Positions 27,218-35,538 of a DNA stretch of 64,000 bases are shown in pieces. The notes under the pieces were generated by a model. That model saw only the letters and a program-made list of their open reading frames with translations, made no database searches and had not been told where the DNA came from. Origin of the DNA: Achromobacter xylosoxidans (GTDB taxonomy: Bacteria; Pseudomonadota; Gammaproteobacteria; Burkholderiales; Burkholderiaceae_B); the NCBI RefSeq assembly GCF_001457475.1, contig NZ_LN831029.1, forward strand, positions 1,178,001-1,242,000. The letters run 5' to 3'. The stretch's first letter is position 1; each line of letters begins with the position of its first letter. The position numbers were made by a program, and so were the translations under genes.

Positions 27218-27230
27218 GGGGATTCGGGCC

Positions 27231-28778
27231 ATGACGCTCTTCACGACCGACTACCTGGAGTACTACCTGACGCTGGTTTCGTGGATCGTCCATAACGGCA
27301 TCTGGGCCGTGCTGGTGTCCAGCGGCGTCTTCGCGCTGCCTTTTCTGGCGATCATCGTGCAGGAGTGGCTCAAGGCCCGCTCGGAAGGTGCGGACGAGGG
27401 CAACAAGGGTGTGCTTTCGGCTGCCCGCATCGAGAACCGGGTCTTCGTCGCCATCGTGGTGGTGATGTTCGCTGGCATCCCGTTCATCGACGTGGATCTC
27501 AACACCATCCAGTACGACAGCTCGCGCTCGGCCCAGTGCCAGGTCAACGTGCCGCAGCCGACCGACACGGGCTGGTCGCAGTCGTTCTCCACCCTCAACA
27601 ACCAATCGGCGAAGGTGCCGGTCTGGTGGGGGTTCATGCACGCGTTGTCGCGGGCGGTGACCGGCGCCTCAGTGGCCGCAATTCCATGTGGTACTGACCT
27701 CCGGCAAATGCGTATGGAGATCAACGCCACGCGCATCGACGACCCGTTATTGGCCCAGGAAGTGGCCGATTTCACGCGCGATTGCTATGGCCCCGCACGT
27801 GCCAAACTGTTCATGGGTCGCCCCGATCTCGATGGCGACCAGATGCACGACGTCACCTGGATTGGCTCGCGTTTCTTCACCGATACCGCAGGCTATTACG
27901 ACACCTATCGCGCCCAGACACCGCGCGACGGCTGGGCGTACGACAGCGACCGGGATGCCGGCCTGGCCCAGGTGCCGAGCGGTGCAGGCTATCCGACCTG
28001 CCGCCAGTGGTGGAGTGACGGTGGCAACGGCCTGCGCGCCCGCTTGCTGGCTCAGGTCGATGCCAGTTTGCTCAACCGCATCGCCGGCTGGGCCGGATTC
28101 CTCAGCCGCACCGAGGTGGATGACTCGGTGATCAGGGCTATCGCTGCACCGGGCCGGCAGAAAGTCAACCTGGGTGGCGTCTACACCGACTACAGCGGCC
28201 AGATCAATATGACCGAGCCGAACCTCATCACCCGCGTAGCAAGTGACGTGGGCCTGGCGGTAGGCTCGCTTGCTTATTTCCCCGCCATGGATGCGGTTCG
28301 CCAAGCGTTACCCATGGTGCTGTCTCTGCTGAAAATGGCCGTGGTTATCTGCAATCCCCTGGTGCTGGTGTTCGGCACCTACAACTTAAATACCGTGATG
28401 ACGATCAGCATGGTTCAGTTTGCGTTGTTTTTCGTCGACTTCTGGTTCCAACTCGCGCGCTGGATCGACAGCACGATTCTCGATGCGCTCTACGGCTGGG
28501 GACTTGGATTCAATCGGCCGCACATGAACTTCAACATCACGATGGGCCTGAACAACACATTCGGCGACATGCTGCTGAATTACGTCATGGCGACAATGTT
28601 CATCGTGCTGCCCCTGTTCTGGGTGACAGCCCTGGGCTGGGCGGGCTATTCCGTCGGAAATGTGTTGCAGGGCCTGACCGGTGGAACAGAGGGAGCGAAA
28701 GCCTCTGGCGGGAAGGGAGCAGAACTGGCGTTCGGCAATGCAATGAAGTGGGCATCTACGCCGAGCAAGAAGAAGTAG
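27231..28778 (+). CDS. traG: TraG N-terminal-domain conjugation membrane protein, copy A
   Basis: 515 residues. It starts MTLFTTDYLEYYLTLVSWIV, the TraG-N signature, with membrane segments near 20-45 and 65-85, a large periplasmic loop, and a cluster of helices at 340-480. TraG-type proteins stabilise mating pairs and act in entry exclusion in F-like systems; only the N-terminal membrane part is present in this family. A TraG-N copy B starts at 63913 and runs out of the window. Confidence 0.88.
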   Translation: MTLFTTDYLEYYLTLVSWIVHNGIWAVLVSSGVFALPFLAIIVQEWLKARSEGADEGNKGVLSAARIENRVFVAIVVVMFAGIPFIDVDLNTIQYDSSRSAQCQVNVPQPTDTGWSQSFSTLNNQSAKVPVWWGFMHALSRAVTGASVAAIPCGTDLRQMRMEINATRIDDPLLAQEVADFTRDCYGPARAKLFMGRPDLDGDQMHDVTWIGSRFFTDTAGYYDTYRAQTPRDGWAYDSDRDAGLAQVPSGAGYPTCRQWWSDGGNGLRARLLAQVDASLLNRIAGWAGFLSRTEVDDSVIRAIAAPGRQKVNLGGVYTDYSGQINMTEPNLITRVASDVGLAVGSLAYFPAMDAVRQALPMVLSLLKMAVVICNPLVLVFGTYNLNTVMTISMVQFALFFVDFWFQLARWIDSTILDALYGWGLGFNRPHMNFNITMGLNNTFGDMLLNYVMATMFIVLPLFWVTALGWAGYSVGNVLQGLTGGTEGAKASGGKGAELAFGNAMKWASTPSKKK

Positions 28779-28847
28779 CGCACTATCCGATAGCAGTTTG
28801 GGCATACCTTTGCCGGGGTTCCTCCTCACATGCGCTTGGCAAGAGAG

Positions 28848-29219
28848 CTAGGTGTTCTGGGGATCATTGGGGTCGTGCTGGTCGATACGGTATCCATCGC
28901 TGGAGTAGAGACCATAGCCGGCGTACCCGTCCCGCCATTCCGCTTCGGGCATCGTCAAATCGACGGGTTCGTAACCTCGGGCAACAAACATCAGAAACAC
29001 CAGCAGCAGCGCAAACCAGAACAGCGCGTAGAACAACACCGCCAGGACAGCAAGCTTGACGATCCACAATAGTGTGGCCGCGACAGCAGTCGGCACGCCC
29101 TTGGAGACCAGCCATCCGGCCACGCTCCGCTCACGATGCACGTACGCACGCCATCCACGGCCGAGCCGGCGGCCAAAGCGTTCTGTGGGACTAGGGCGGG
29201 TTGTCGTGTTCATGGTCAT
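28848..29219 (-). CDS. DUF3742 family membrane protein
   Basis: 123 residues. A basic N-terminus (ERFGRRLGRGWRAYVHRERS) precedes two membrane helices (about 42-82), and the C-terminal tail is acidic and Tyr-rich. DUF3742 proteins sit at the end of the tra module of these ICEs, usually on the opposite strand from TraG as here. Function is unknown. Its presence shows that copy A has the complete tail of the conjugation cluster. Confidence 0.88.
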   Translation of the reverse strand: MTMNTTTRPSPTERFGRRLGRGWRAYVHRERSVAGWLVSKGVPTAVAATLLWIVKLAVLAVLFYALFWFALLLVFLMFVARGYEPVDLTMPEAEWRDGYAGYGLYSSDGYRIDQHDPNDPQNT

Positions 29220-29448
29220 ACCTGTCTCTCCGGGTTACATGCTCTCTCCAGTCTATGCCGATGGCCACCGTCGCGCGGCCATCAATACGGCATTGCCCGC
29301 TGCGCGATTTGAGGGCGGTAGCCCAAGCCAGGCTCACGCGAGCGCAACATGATTAGATTTATACGCCAAATACAACCATGAGGCTACTTTTTGAGCATTC
29401 ATCTGTCCCAACATGGCAATAGATTAGATATTTCTGTACATTTAACCT

Positions 29449-30207
29449 ATGAGTGGAAATAGCAGACATCAAGTAATCAAACGCCTGCAGGCGGAGCTTC
29501 CCCGTGGAGCCCCGTTCGATCTCGCCGTGCTCGAATCCTTCGGCGTATCGCCCCAGTTGGCGGCCCGCTACGTGGAGGGCGGCTGGCTGGGGCGCTTGGC
29601 CCATGGCGTCTACGCCTTCCCGAACGACGACTTCGACGTCAGCGGCGCCCTGCGCTACCTGCAGAGTAGGGTCGCTGGTCTGCACGTCGGGGGCAAGAGC
29701 GCGCTGGCCCTGCAGGGGGTGCGCCACAACCTGGCCACGCGGGACGCGCAGGTGCTCTGGGGCGATGCCCGCTTTGCGCTGCCATCCTGGTTCACCGTGC
29801 GCTTTCCAGCCCGCTACGTCAACGCCCGACTGTTCGACTGGCCCGACGAAAGCCTCGCCGGCAAAACCTTGCACACGCCTCCCGGGCAGCCCGACGGGCT
29901 ATTGGTGGCGGTGCCGGAACGTGCCGTGCTGGAGCTGCTCTACGAGGCCGGCACCCGGCAAAGCCTCGAAGAAACCCGCAACCTCTTCGACGGCTTGCGA
30001 TCACCGCGCAAGGATCTGCTCGGGCGACTGCTGTCCTGCTGCACCAGTGTCAAGACCGTGCGCCTGTTCCTGACCTGGGCGCGCGAGACCAGCGTGGTCG
30101 ACGTCGATGCGCTGCTGGAGCAGTACCCCGTACGCACCGGCAGCAATAAGCGCTGGATGAGCCGGCTCGACGATGGCACCTTGCTGAGCCTGAATCCCCA
30201 TGGATAG
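29449..30207 (+). CDS. abiEi: AbiEi-type antitoxin (type IV toxin-antitoxin system)
   Basis: 252 residues. An N-terminal winged helix (AVLESFGVSPQLAARYVEGG, then WLGRLAHGVYAF) is followed by a C-terminal region (VPERAVLELLYEAG) typical of AbiEi. These antitoxins repress their own operon and block the AbiEii nucleotidyltransferase. A likely promoter lies in the AT-rich 229-base gap upstream. The last codons overlap the abiEii start (ATGGATAG). Confidence 0.9.
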   Translation: MSGNSRHQVIKRLQAELPRGAPFDLAVLESFGVSPQLAARYVEGGWLGRLAHGVYAFPNDDFDVSGALRYLQSRVAGLHVGGKSALALQGVRHNLATRDAQVLWGDARFALPSWFTVRFPARYVNARLFDWPDESLAGKTLHTPPGQPDGLLVAVPERAVLELLYEAGTRQSLEETRNLFDGLRSPRKDLLGRLLSCCTSVKTVRLFLTWARETSVVDVDALLEQYPVRTGSNKRWMSRLDDGTLLSLNPHG

Positions 30208-31012
30208 GCACTACGCCGACACCGTCCGTCTGCTACTGGCCATCGCTCCCGACGTGTTCGACAACACGGTCTTCGCCATGAAGGGTGGCACAGCCATCAA
30301 CCTGTTCGTGCAGGACATGCCCCGCTTGTCGGTGGATATCGACGTGGTTTACCGGCCATGGGACCCGCCCCGGGATCAGGCGCTGCAGGCCATCAACCAG
30401 GAGCTGGCTGCCATTGCGCAGCGGGTCGAGCGCCTTGGCGTGCAGTCGCGTCTGATCCGTAGCAAGGATCTGGGCGACACCAAGCTGGTGGTCGAGAACG
30501 ACACCAGCCAGGTGAAAGTCGAGGTCAATGTCGTCTTCCGCGGCACCGTGCTGCCGGTCGAACGCCGGCCTCTGAGCGCCAGGACCAGCGACCTGTTCGG
30601 CGTGGAGTTCGAGGCGCCGACCCTGGCCCCGGATGAACTCTATGCCGGCAAGCTCGTCGCCGCCCTCGACCGCCAGCACCCGCGCGACCTGTTCGACGTG
30701 TGGCAGTTGTTCGAGACTGGTGGGGTCACCGACGCGATGGTCGAATGCTTCGTGGTCTACCTGGCCGGACACAACCGCCCGACCCATGAAGTCCTGTTCG
30801 GCAACGACAAGGACATTGCCCAAGAGTACCAACGCGCCTTCGTCGGCATGACCGAGGTGGGCTGCCCATTGGAGACGCTGATCGATACCCGCGCCCGACT
30901 GCGCCAGGAACTTGCGCAGCGGTTGAGTACCCCTACGGCGCGCACCATCCGGCTCTGGACTTCTTTCAGCGCGATCGAGCGTTTCGTGTCCGCGAGCCAC
31001 TGGTGCTTGTGA
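30200..31012 (+). CDS. abiEii: AbiEii-type nucleotidyltransferase toxin, C-terminus replaced
   Basis: 270 residues. The nucleotidyltransferase motifs are intact: MKGGTAINLF (27-36), SVDIDVVY with Asp46/Asp48, and the helical block AGKLVAALDRQHPRDLFDVW. AbiEii toxins transfer nucleotides to tRNA or otherwise block growth. From about residue 240 the reading frame is the antisense of the RES toxin gene, ending ERFVSASHWCL. The natural C-terminus (family usually about 290-310) has therefore been lost at a recombination junction near 30920, and activity may be reduced. Confidence 0.85.
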   Translation: MDRHYADTVRLLLAIAPDVFDNTVFAMKGGTAINLFVQDMPRLSVDIDVVYRPWDPPRDQALQAINQELAAIAQRVERLGVQSRLIRSKDLGDTKLVVENDTSQVKVEVNVVFRGTVLPVERRPLSARTSDLFGVEFEAPTLAPDELYAGKLVAALDRQHPRDLFDVWQLFETGGVTDAMVECFVVYLAGHNRPTHEVLFGNDKDIAQEYQRAFVGMTEVGCPLETLIDTRARLRQELAQRLSTPTARTIRLWTSFSAIERFVSASHWCL

Positions 31013-31203
31013 AACACCGACTCCATCAGCGCCGTGGGCAGGTCGCGCCCCAGGTAGAGTACGCCGTAGGCCTGTGCCGGATCGTCGTAGCGATTGGTGC
31101 TGCTGCGGCCATAGTACAGCGGGCTGCCCCGATAGACGATGCGGCTCACATGCTGGAGCAGTTCACCGGCATCGATCAGGAACGAAGGCAGCTCGCGGCT
31201 CAT
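30757..31203 (-). pseudogene. RES-domain toxin, 3'-truncated
   Basis: The first 90 or so codons (31203 back to about 30930) encode a RES domain start: VYRGSPLYYGRSSTNRYDDP, GVLYLGRDLPTALMES, then SIALKEVQSRMVRAVGVL. After that the frame is antisense to abiEii and gives non-homologous residues (CASSWRSRARVSI). RES toxins are NAD-degrading enzymes of about 150-230 residues, so more than a third of the domain is missing. It is likely inactive; the partner antitoxin gene upstream is intact. Confidence 0.8.
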
Positions 31204-31215
31204 CGCGGTCTCGCT

Positions 31216-31848
31216 TCAATGCACCTGCACGCCCAGCACGTTGAACACGGCCTCGGCCACGTCGTCGATCGTGCCATGCGTCACTGCATCCACCGGCGAG
31301 CGACCGCCCAAGCCTTCGAGCGGTTCGGACAGCGCGCGGTAGATCGTCCAGTGGTCGATGCCCTCGACCTCCTGAAGCACGGCTTGGGTCAACTGCTGCT
31401 TCACGGGGTCGAGCTGCCAGTCGGGCAGTTTCTGGCCGCGGGGCCCCACGTTCAGCGCCAGCAGCCGACGGGCGAGGATGTCCTTGTAGATTTGCTGGCG
31501 CGACTTGTCCGCCAGCTTGGCGTACTCGGGGATCGGCAGGTTGTGCGGCTGGTTGAAGGCCTCCAGCAGGACGGCGCGGCCTCGCTGGACGTCGGTTTCG
31601 GCCGGTGCCCAGCGCGTCTCGGCGCGCAGCGCGGCCGCCTTGCGCTTTAAGGCCTGCTCCACCGTTTCGCCTTCGAGGTTGGCGGGCAGTTTCACCGCCT
31701 CCACGCGCTCGTGGATGAACGCCTGCAACTCGGCCGCGAAAGCCGGGGCATCCCGGATTTCGACGGTATCCGCGAAGCGGCGCACGTCCTCCACCGTGAC
31801 GCGCGGTAGCCGGTCGGCAATGAATTCGATGGCAGTGGGCATGGTCAT
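31216..31848 (-). CDS. Antitoxin-like protein paired with RES toxin
   Basis: 210 residues from the ATG at 31848, with GGGAG five bases upstream; the frame to 32007 is run-on. An HTH-like region (YAKLADKSRQQIYKDILARR) is followed by a C-terminal segment (LGGRSPVDAVTHGTIDDVAE) resembling the toxin-binding end of MbcA/ParS-type antitoxins. It lies 12 bases before the RES gene. It may persist as an orphan antitoxin because the toxin is truncated. The family assignment is by partner and C-terminal pattern. Confidence 0.65.
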   Translation of the reverse strand: MTMPTAIEFIADRLPRVTVEDVRRFADTVEIRDAPAFAAELQAFIHERVEAVKLPANLEGETVEQALKRKAAALRAETRWAPAETDVQRGRAVLLEAFNQPHNLPIPEYAKLADKSRQQIYKDILARRLLALNVGPRGQKLPDWQLDPVKQQLTQAVLQEVEGIDHWTIYRALSEPLEGLGGRSPVDAVTHGTIDDVAEAVFNVLGVQVH

Positions 31849-32063
31849 CTCCCAGGTAGGTTTGAGACAGGATTTACTATAGCCTCCTTTGTCTCGTTTG
31901 ACAATTTTGTCGCACTCATGCGCGCCTACCTGACGGAAGCAGCGTCCCCGCAGCATAGGCCGAGGGTGCCGCCGGGCCGCCATCCAATCCATTCGAGCGC
32001 GTTCCACATTGACGCTGGAGCCATAATTCAGGCAACGTCAGCCACCGGGAGAACCGTGTCACC

Positions 32064-32537
32064 CTAAAGAGTACTGTCCCTGTTTTGCTCGTGGCGAAAC
32101 TGCACAAAGCTTCCGTCCAGATACTCCAGCGGATCAATGGCAGGACCTGCAGTTGCTCGCACCACTTGACTCAGGATGACGTGGTGGGAACCCCCATCGA
32201 CAACCTGTTGGACCTTGCATGCGAGTACGGCCTGGGCATCCTTCAGATAAGGCAATCCTGCTTCGTCAACGTGCCAATCTGCTTCTGCAAAACGGTCGCG
32301 GGAATGGCCCCCAGCGCACTGCACGGCGAGTTTTCGATGGCGCGCGCCAAGTACGTTGATGCACAGATGCCGCGAGGCGAGAAGCGGTGCACTGATGCTG
32401 GCGCGCTTGTTGATGCAGACCAGCACCGTCGGAGGCTCCAGCGACACGGACATGAACGAACTGGCTGTCATCGCGTATTTGTCGCCTTGTGGGCTGCCCG
32501 TCGTCACGATGGTCACTGTCGCGGCAACACCTCGCAT
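32064..32537 (-). CDS. Flavin reductase-like domain protein
   Basis: 157 residues from the ATG at 32537. RGVAATVTIVTTGSPQGDKY, MTASSFMSVSLEPPTVLVCI and the C-terminal HHVILSQVV mark a flavin reductase / FMN-binding split-barrel protein. The frame remains open upstream (REAM precedes this Met and fits the family), but no ATG is found there, so the start is uncertain or the 5' end has been lost. It is a redox partner enzyme reducing FMN or FAD for an unknown monooxygenase; no monooxygenase is nearby. Confidence 0.7.
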   Translation of the reverse strand: MRGVAATVTIVTTGSPQGDKYAMTASSFMSVSLEPPTVLVCINKRASISAPLLASRHLCINVLGARHRKLAVQCAGGHSRDRFAEADWHVDEAGLPYLKDAQAVLACKVQQVVDGGSHHVILSQVVRATAGPAIDPLEYLDGSFVQFRHEQNRDSTL

Positions 32538-32705
32538 GGCCTCACGCAGCCGGGATGCCTGTCCACCAGGACTGGGGGATGACGCTCGAAGCTGAGCCGG
32601 CCTGGGCTCTGGTGATCGGTTAATCGAATTGATGGAGGCTCCTTGGGTTGTTGCGCCGATCGCTCGGTTTGGTGCTGCCAGTTGAAGATCGAATGGGTAG
32701 AATGC

Positions 32706-32737
32706 TTTTATGCGAATCGTATATGATTCGCATAAAA
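32706..32737. promoter_or_regulatory. Perfect 32-bp palindromic operator upstream of PPOX gene
   Basis: Left arm TTTTATGCGAATC, centre GTATAT, right arm GATTCGCATAAAA: 13-bp perfect arms. It lies 78 bases before the PPOX-family start. The same ATTC/GTATAT/GAATC core recurs at 34840. Palindrome and recurrence are read directly; a dimeric repressor is inferred. Confidence 0.65.
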
Positions 32738-32814
32738 AGAACCATCTGTTCGACCGATGGCTTGATCGAACTTCACCGAGGTCTCTGACCCCTTCATCAC
32801 TCTAGGAATACATC

Positions 32815-33213
32815 ATGAACACGCTCAACGACACCATGAAAGCCATGCTTGCCAAGCAGTTGCCGATCCAGGCGACCGTCAGCAAGGAAGGCTTGCCGGA
32901 CATCGGCCCCAAGCGCTCGCTCAGGCTCTATGACGACCACACCCTCATCTTCAACGAGAACACCGGCGGGCAGACCTTGCAGAACGTCCGTGACGGATCA
33001 CACATTGCCGTTGCCATCATTGACCGAGAGGCGTTGGATGGCTACCGATTCATCGGCAAGCCGGAAATCTTCGGCGAAGGCACCCCGCCTTATGACAACG
33101 CGCTGGCCTTTGCGGAGAAGAACGGGATGAAGCCGCCCAAATTCGCGGTGCTGGTACACATCGAGAACATCTACACGCTGCGCTCCGGCGCGGATGCGGG
33201 CAAGAAACTGTAA
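32815..33213 (+). CDS. Pyridoxamine 5'-phosphate oxidase-family (split-barrel) protein
   Basis: 132 residues. MLAKQLPIQATVSKEGLPDI, then GPKRSLRLYDDHTLIFNENT, are typical of small PNPOx-like FMN-binding proteins; LVHIENIYTLRSG closes the barrel. It is a probable FMN- or F420-type reductase or flavin-binding protein with unknown substrate. It stands alone downstream of a strong palindromic operator, so it is probably induced by a specific signal. It converges with the TPR-like gene at 33244. Confidence 0.8.
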   Translation: MNTLNDTMKAMLAKQLPIQATVSKEGLPDIGPKRSLRLYDDHTLIFNENTGGQTLQNVRDGSHIAVAIIDREALDGYRFIGKPEIFGEGTPPYDNALAFAEKNGMKPPKFAVLVHIENIYTLRSGADAGKKL

Positions 33214-33243
33214 GCCCCAGGGAACCGCCCACCGGCCGGTGGT

Positions 33244-33714
33244 TCAGTGCGCGCCATGTCCTGGGGCAACTGATGTCTCAAGGCCGGCGGGCAGAAACGC
33301 GCTACACGATTGGAGGTAGTGAGTAAATTCTCCCAGCGTGCGAGTGATGTGGCGTGCCGCTATGGCACGCAACTCATCCTCCAGATCAGGCGCAACGCTC
33401 AGATCACTGACCGTCAGGTGCGTCTGCCTGTACAGCGCCGCCACATCCTCGCGCCGACCGCAGCGCTTGTGCAAGTTCGCGGCATTGTGATGCGACACCA
33501 CGAAGGCCGCCACGGCGGCATCGAACACTGGTACGCGGGCATCCGCTTGCCGACCGGCCTCACGCCACGGCTTGGTCGCCAGCAAATGGCAGGCCAATGC
33601 GATCGCCTGCTCATACAAAACACGGGCGCGAGCATCGTCTTCCTGCTCGAAAGCGGCGTTCGCCGCCTCGATGGCTTGTTCCCAGCGCGCGAAATCTTCA
33701 GATCCTGCAGCCAT
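33244..33714 (-). CDS. TPR-like hypothetical protein in the MetAP operon
   Basis: 156 residues, helical. A TPR-like pair (WEQAIEAANAAFEQEDDARA, RVLYEQAIALACHLL) is followed by SHHNAANLHKRCGRREDVAA and a C-terminal helix ending in a Gly/His tail. I do not recognise a characterised homologue; a DUF2753-like family is possible. It follows map by 14 bases, so it is the third gene of the ParD-like / MetAP operon, perhaps a chaperone or adaptor. Confidence 0.65.
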   Translation of the reverse strand: MAAGSEDFARWEQAIEAANAAFEQEDDARARVLYEQAIALACHLLATKPWREAGRQADARVPVFDAAVAAFVVSHHNAANLHKRCGRREDVAALYRQTHLTVSDLSVAPDLEDELRAIAARHITRTLGEFTHYLQSCSAFLPAGLETSVAPGHGAH

Positions 33715-33728
33715 TCAGTCCACCTTTT

Positions 33729-34562
33729 TCAAGCCTCTTCGGCAGTGGGCGTGTCTGCCGTAATCGAGGCGTAGCTACCCGTACCATCCGGCCATGCGCT
33801 CAGCAGGTCGAAGCCTTGTTCGGTGACGGCCACCATGTGTTCCCATTGAGCCGACAGGGAGCGCTCACGCGTGACCACGGTCCAGCCATCCGGGCGCGTC
33901 ATGGTGCCGGCCTTGTCGGCGTTGAGCATGGGCTCGATCGTGAAGATCATGCCCGGTTCGAGCCGCAAGCCCTGCCCACGCTGCCCGACATGCAGCACCT
34001 GGGGTTCGGCGTGGTACTCGCGGCCCACGCCATGCCCACAGTATTCGCGCACCACGCTGAAGCCTCGAGAATGCGCCACCGATTGGATTGCGTGGCCGAC
34101 GTCGCCCAACGTGGCGCCGGGGCGCACCTGCAGGATGCCGGCGCGCATGGCCTCGTAGGTGGTATCGACGAGGGCGCGGATGCGCGCCTTGGGCTCGCCC
34201 ACGCAGTACATGTGGGCGGTGTCGCCATACCAGCCATCGCGAATGACGGCGACGTCGATGTTCAGGATGTCGCCATCCTTGAGGATCTCGGTGAATGACG
34301 GGATGCCATGGCAAACGACGTGGTTGCGCGACGTGCAGATCGTTTTTGGAAAACCTTGGTAGCCGACGTTGGCGGGAATCGCCTTCAGGTCATTCACGAT
34401 GAAGTCGTGGCAGATGCGATCCAGCGTGCCGGTGCTGACACCGGGACGCACGTGGGGTGCAATCATGGCCAGCACTTGCGCGGCGAGTTGCGCAGCAATG
34501 CGGCACTGTTCGATTTCGGCAGGGGTGTGCAGCGTCACCCGCTGCGTCTGCCGCAGCATCAC
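33729..34562 (-). CDS. map: Type I methionine aminopeptidase
   Basis: 277 residues. All five metal ligands and the catalytic His are present: Asp103 (NIDVAV), Asp114 (GDTA), His177 (GHGVG), Glu210 (TIEPM) and Glu241 (QWEHMV), with His85 in VVCHGIP. The enzyme removes N-terminal Met from nascent proteins. A chromosomal copy is essential, so an element-borne one is a paralogue, probably for altered metal supply or inhibitor resistance (inference). It overlaps the ParD-like gene by 4 bases, a pairing common in pseudomonads. Confidence 0.92.
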   Translation of the reverse strand: MMLRQTQRVTLHTPAEIEQCRIAAQLAAQVLAMIAPHVRPGVSTGTLDRICHDFIVNDLKAIPANVGYQGFPKTICTSRNHVVCHGIPSFTEILKDGDILNIDVAVIRDGWYGDTAHMYCVGEPKARIRALVDTTYEAMRAGILQVRPGATLGDVGHAIQSVAHSRGFSVVREYCGHGVGREYHAEPQVLHVGQRGQGLRLEPGMIFTIEPMLNADKAGTMTRPDGWTVVTRERSLSAQWEHMVAVTEQGFDLLSAWPDGTGSYASITADTPTAEEA

Positions 34563-34822
34563 GCCACCCGCTTCTTGCGCTGCGCTGCCGCCGGGCCGTG
34601 GCGCTCGTCCAATTGGGCGACCAACTCATGCAGGCCGCCCTCTGTCTGCTCGGCCTGCAACAGCAGGCGAGATAGCTCCGAATAATTCAGATCCGGATAC
34701 AGCTCGGAGAGCATGCCAACGCGCATCCAGTGTTCTGCCTGTGCGTTGATCGAACGGCTGAACGCCGCGCTGCCAGTGCGCAGACTCTCATGCAGGGCAT
34801 CGGAGATTTTTACCAGTCCCAT
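34559..34822 (-). CDS. ParD-like antitoxin-family protein
   Basis: 87 residues. The N-terminal MGLVKISDALHESLRTGSAA and RSINAQAEHWMRVGMLSEL are a ribbon-helix-helix-like DNA-binding domain as in ParD-like proteins; the C-terminus is acidic then basic. It is the first gene of an operon with map instead of a ParE toxin. The promoter region upstream carries the GTATAT palindromes, so it may autoregulate the operon. Confidence 0.8.
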   Translation of the reverse strand: MGLVKISDALHESLRTGSAAFSRSINAQAEHWMRVGMLSELYPDLNYSELSRLLLQAEQTEGGLHELVAQLDERHGPAAAQRKKRVA

Positions 34823-34839
34823 GGCTCATCCTTTTAAAG

Positions 34840-34864
34840 GATTCGTATATGAATCGTATATCAT
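34840..34864. promoter_or_regulatory. Overlapping palindromes with GTATAT cores upstream of ParD-like/map operon
   Basis: GATTC-GTATAT-GAATC (34840-34855) is a perfect palindrome, immediately continued as GAATC-GTATAT-CATAG. The core matches the 32706 operator (GAATC-GTATAT-GATTC). It lies 18 bases upstream of the ParD-like start and just before the regulator remnant on the other strand. Confidence 0.6.
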
Positions 34865-34905
34865 AGAGCATCCGACGTCCAGTAGGTTCCGGACGAAGAA
34901 ATTCA

Positions 34906-35163
34906 CATCTGAAGACGCGCGTTGCGCGGCTGGCGGAACTGCGTTCGCGCGAAGGCTATATGGCCGAATACGAAGAGCTGGACGATGGCAGCTTGTTATT
35001 CATCGAGAACCATTGCCCGATCTGCGCGGCAGCCACTGCATGCCAAGGCTTCTGTCGGGCAGAGCTGGCGGTCTTCGAGCAGGTCTTGCAGGCGCGTGTG
35101 GAGCGTGTCGAACATATTCTCAAGCAGGCCCGGCGATGTGCCTACACGATCAGGCCTTATTGA
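34906..35163 (+). pseudogene. C-terminal remnant of a Cys-rich HTH (SufR/ArsR-like) regulator
   Basis: The frame reads LKTRVARLAELRSREGYMAE, then DDGSLLFIENHCPICAAATA with further Cys in CQGFCRAEL, and ends ARRCAYTIRPY. This is the Cys-rich C-terminal domain of helix-turn-helix regulators that carry an Fe-S cluster or metal. An in-frame stop at 34864 and no start or HTH upstream show that about the first 130 residues are missing. A short product from the ATG at 34960 (67 residues) could still be made. The operators nearby may have been its sites. Confidence 0.7.
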
Positions 35164-35179
35164 CTCAAGAGAAGACACC

Positions 35180-35467
35180 ATGACGACACCACTCGACGCT
35201 GATCTTCAGCAGATGACCCGCGAGCAACTCATCGCTGAAGTGAAGAAGCTACGCGCCGGCATCCGAGCGCATCGCGACTGTTCCGGCCACGACCTGTGCT
35301 GGTACCACCCGCACCTGTGGGCCTTGCTGCCTGAGCGGGTCGATCAACAACCGGATGTACCCGACTGGCCGCAGTTCATGCGCGGTTGCATCAAGTACCG
35401 CGAATCACTGGATGGGCAACTGCCGGATGCGCCGCGCAGCCAGAACGAGTTCAGCAGTGAAAGCTGA
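35180..35467 (+). CDS. Conserved hypothetical small protein
   Basis: 95 residues from the ATG at 35180, 17 bases after the regulator remnant. An N-terminal helix (MTREQLIAEVKKLRAGIRAH) is followed by DCSGHDLCWYHPHLWALLPE, a His/Cys/Trp-rich stretch, and WPQFMRGCIKYRESLD. I recall it as a widespread hypothetical protein but know no function; the Cys/His pattern might bind a metal. The intact reading frame next to a broken regulator suggests the rest of the ancestral operon has been lost. Confidence 0.6.
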   Translation: MTTPLDADLQQMTREQLIAEVKKLRAGIRAHRDCSGHDLCWYHPHLWALLPERVDQQPDVPDWPQFMRGCIKYRESLDGQLPDAPRSQNEFSSES

Positions 35468-35538
35468 TCTCGTCACCAGCCGCCACCGGCGCCGGATGCA
35501 GATGTTTGATGGTATGGGCGGCGCCGAATGCCTCGGCG

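Noticed and set aside
32085..32582. Rightward 165-codon frame in the flavin reductase region
   Set aside because: The leftward frame gives a clear flavin reductase domain; this one does not resemble anything.
33214..33243. GC-rich palindrome CACCGGCCGGTG between PPOX and TPR-like genes as a terminator
   Set aside because: Self-complementary with no loop and no T run; a bidirectional terminator is possible but not supported.
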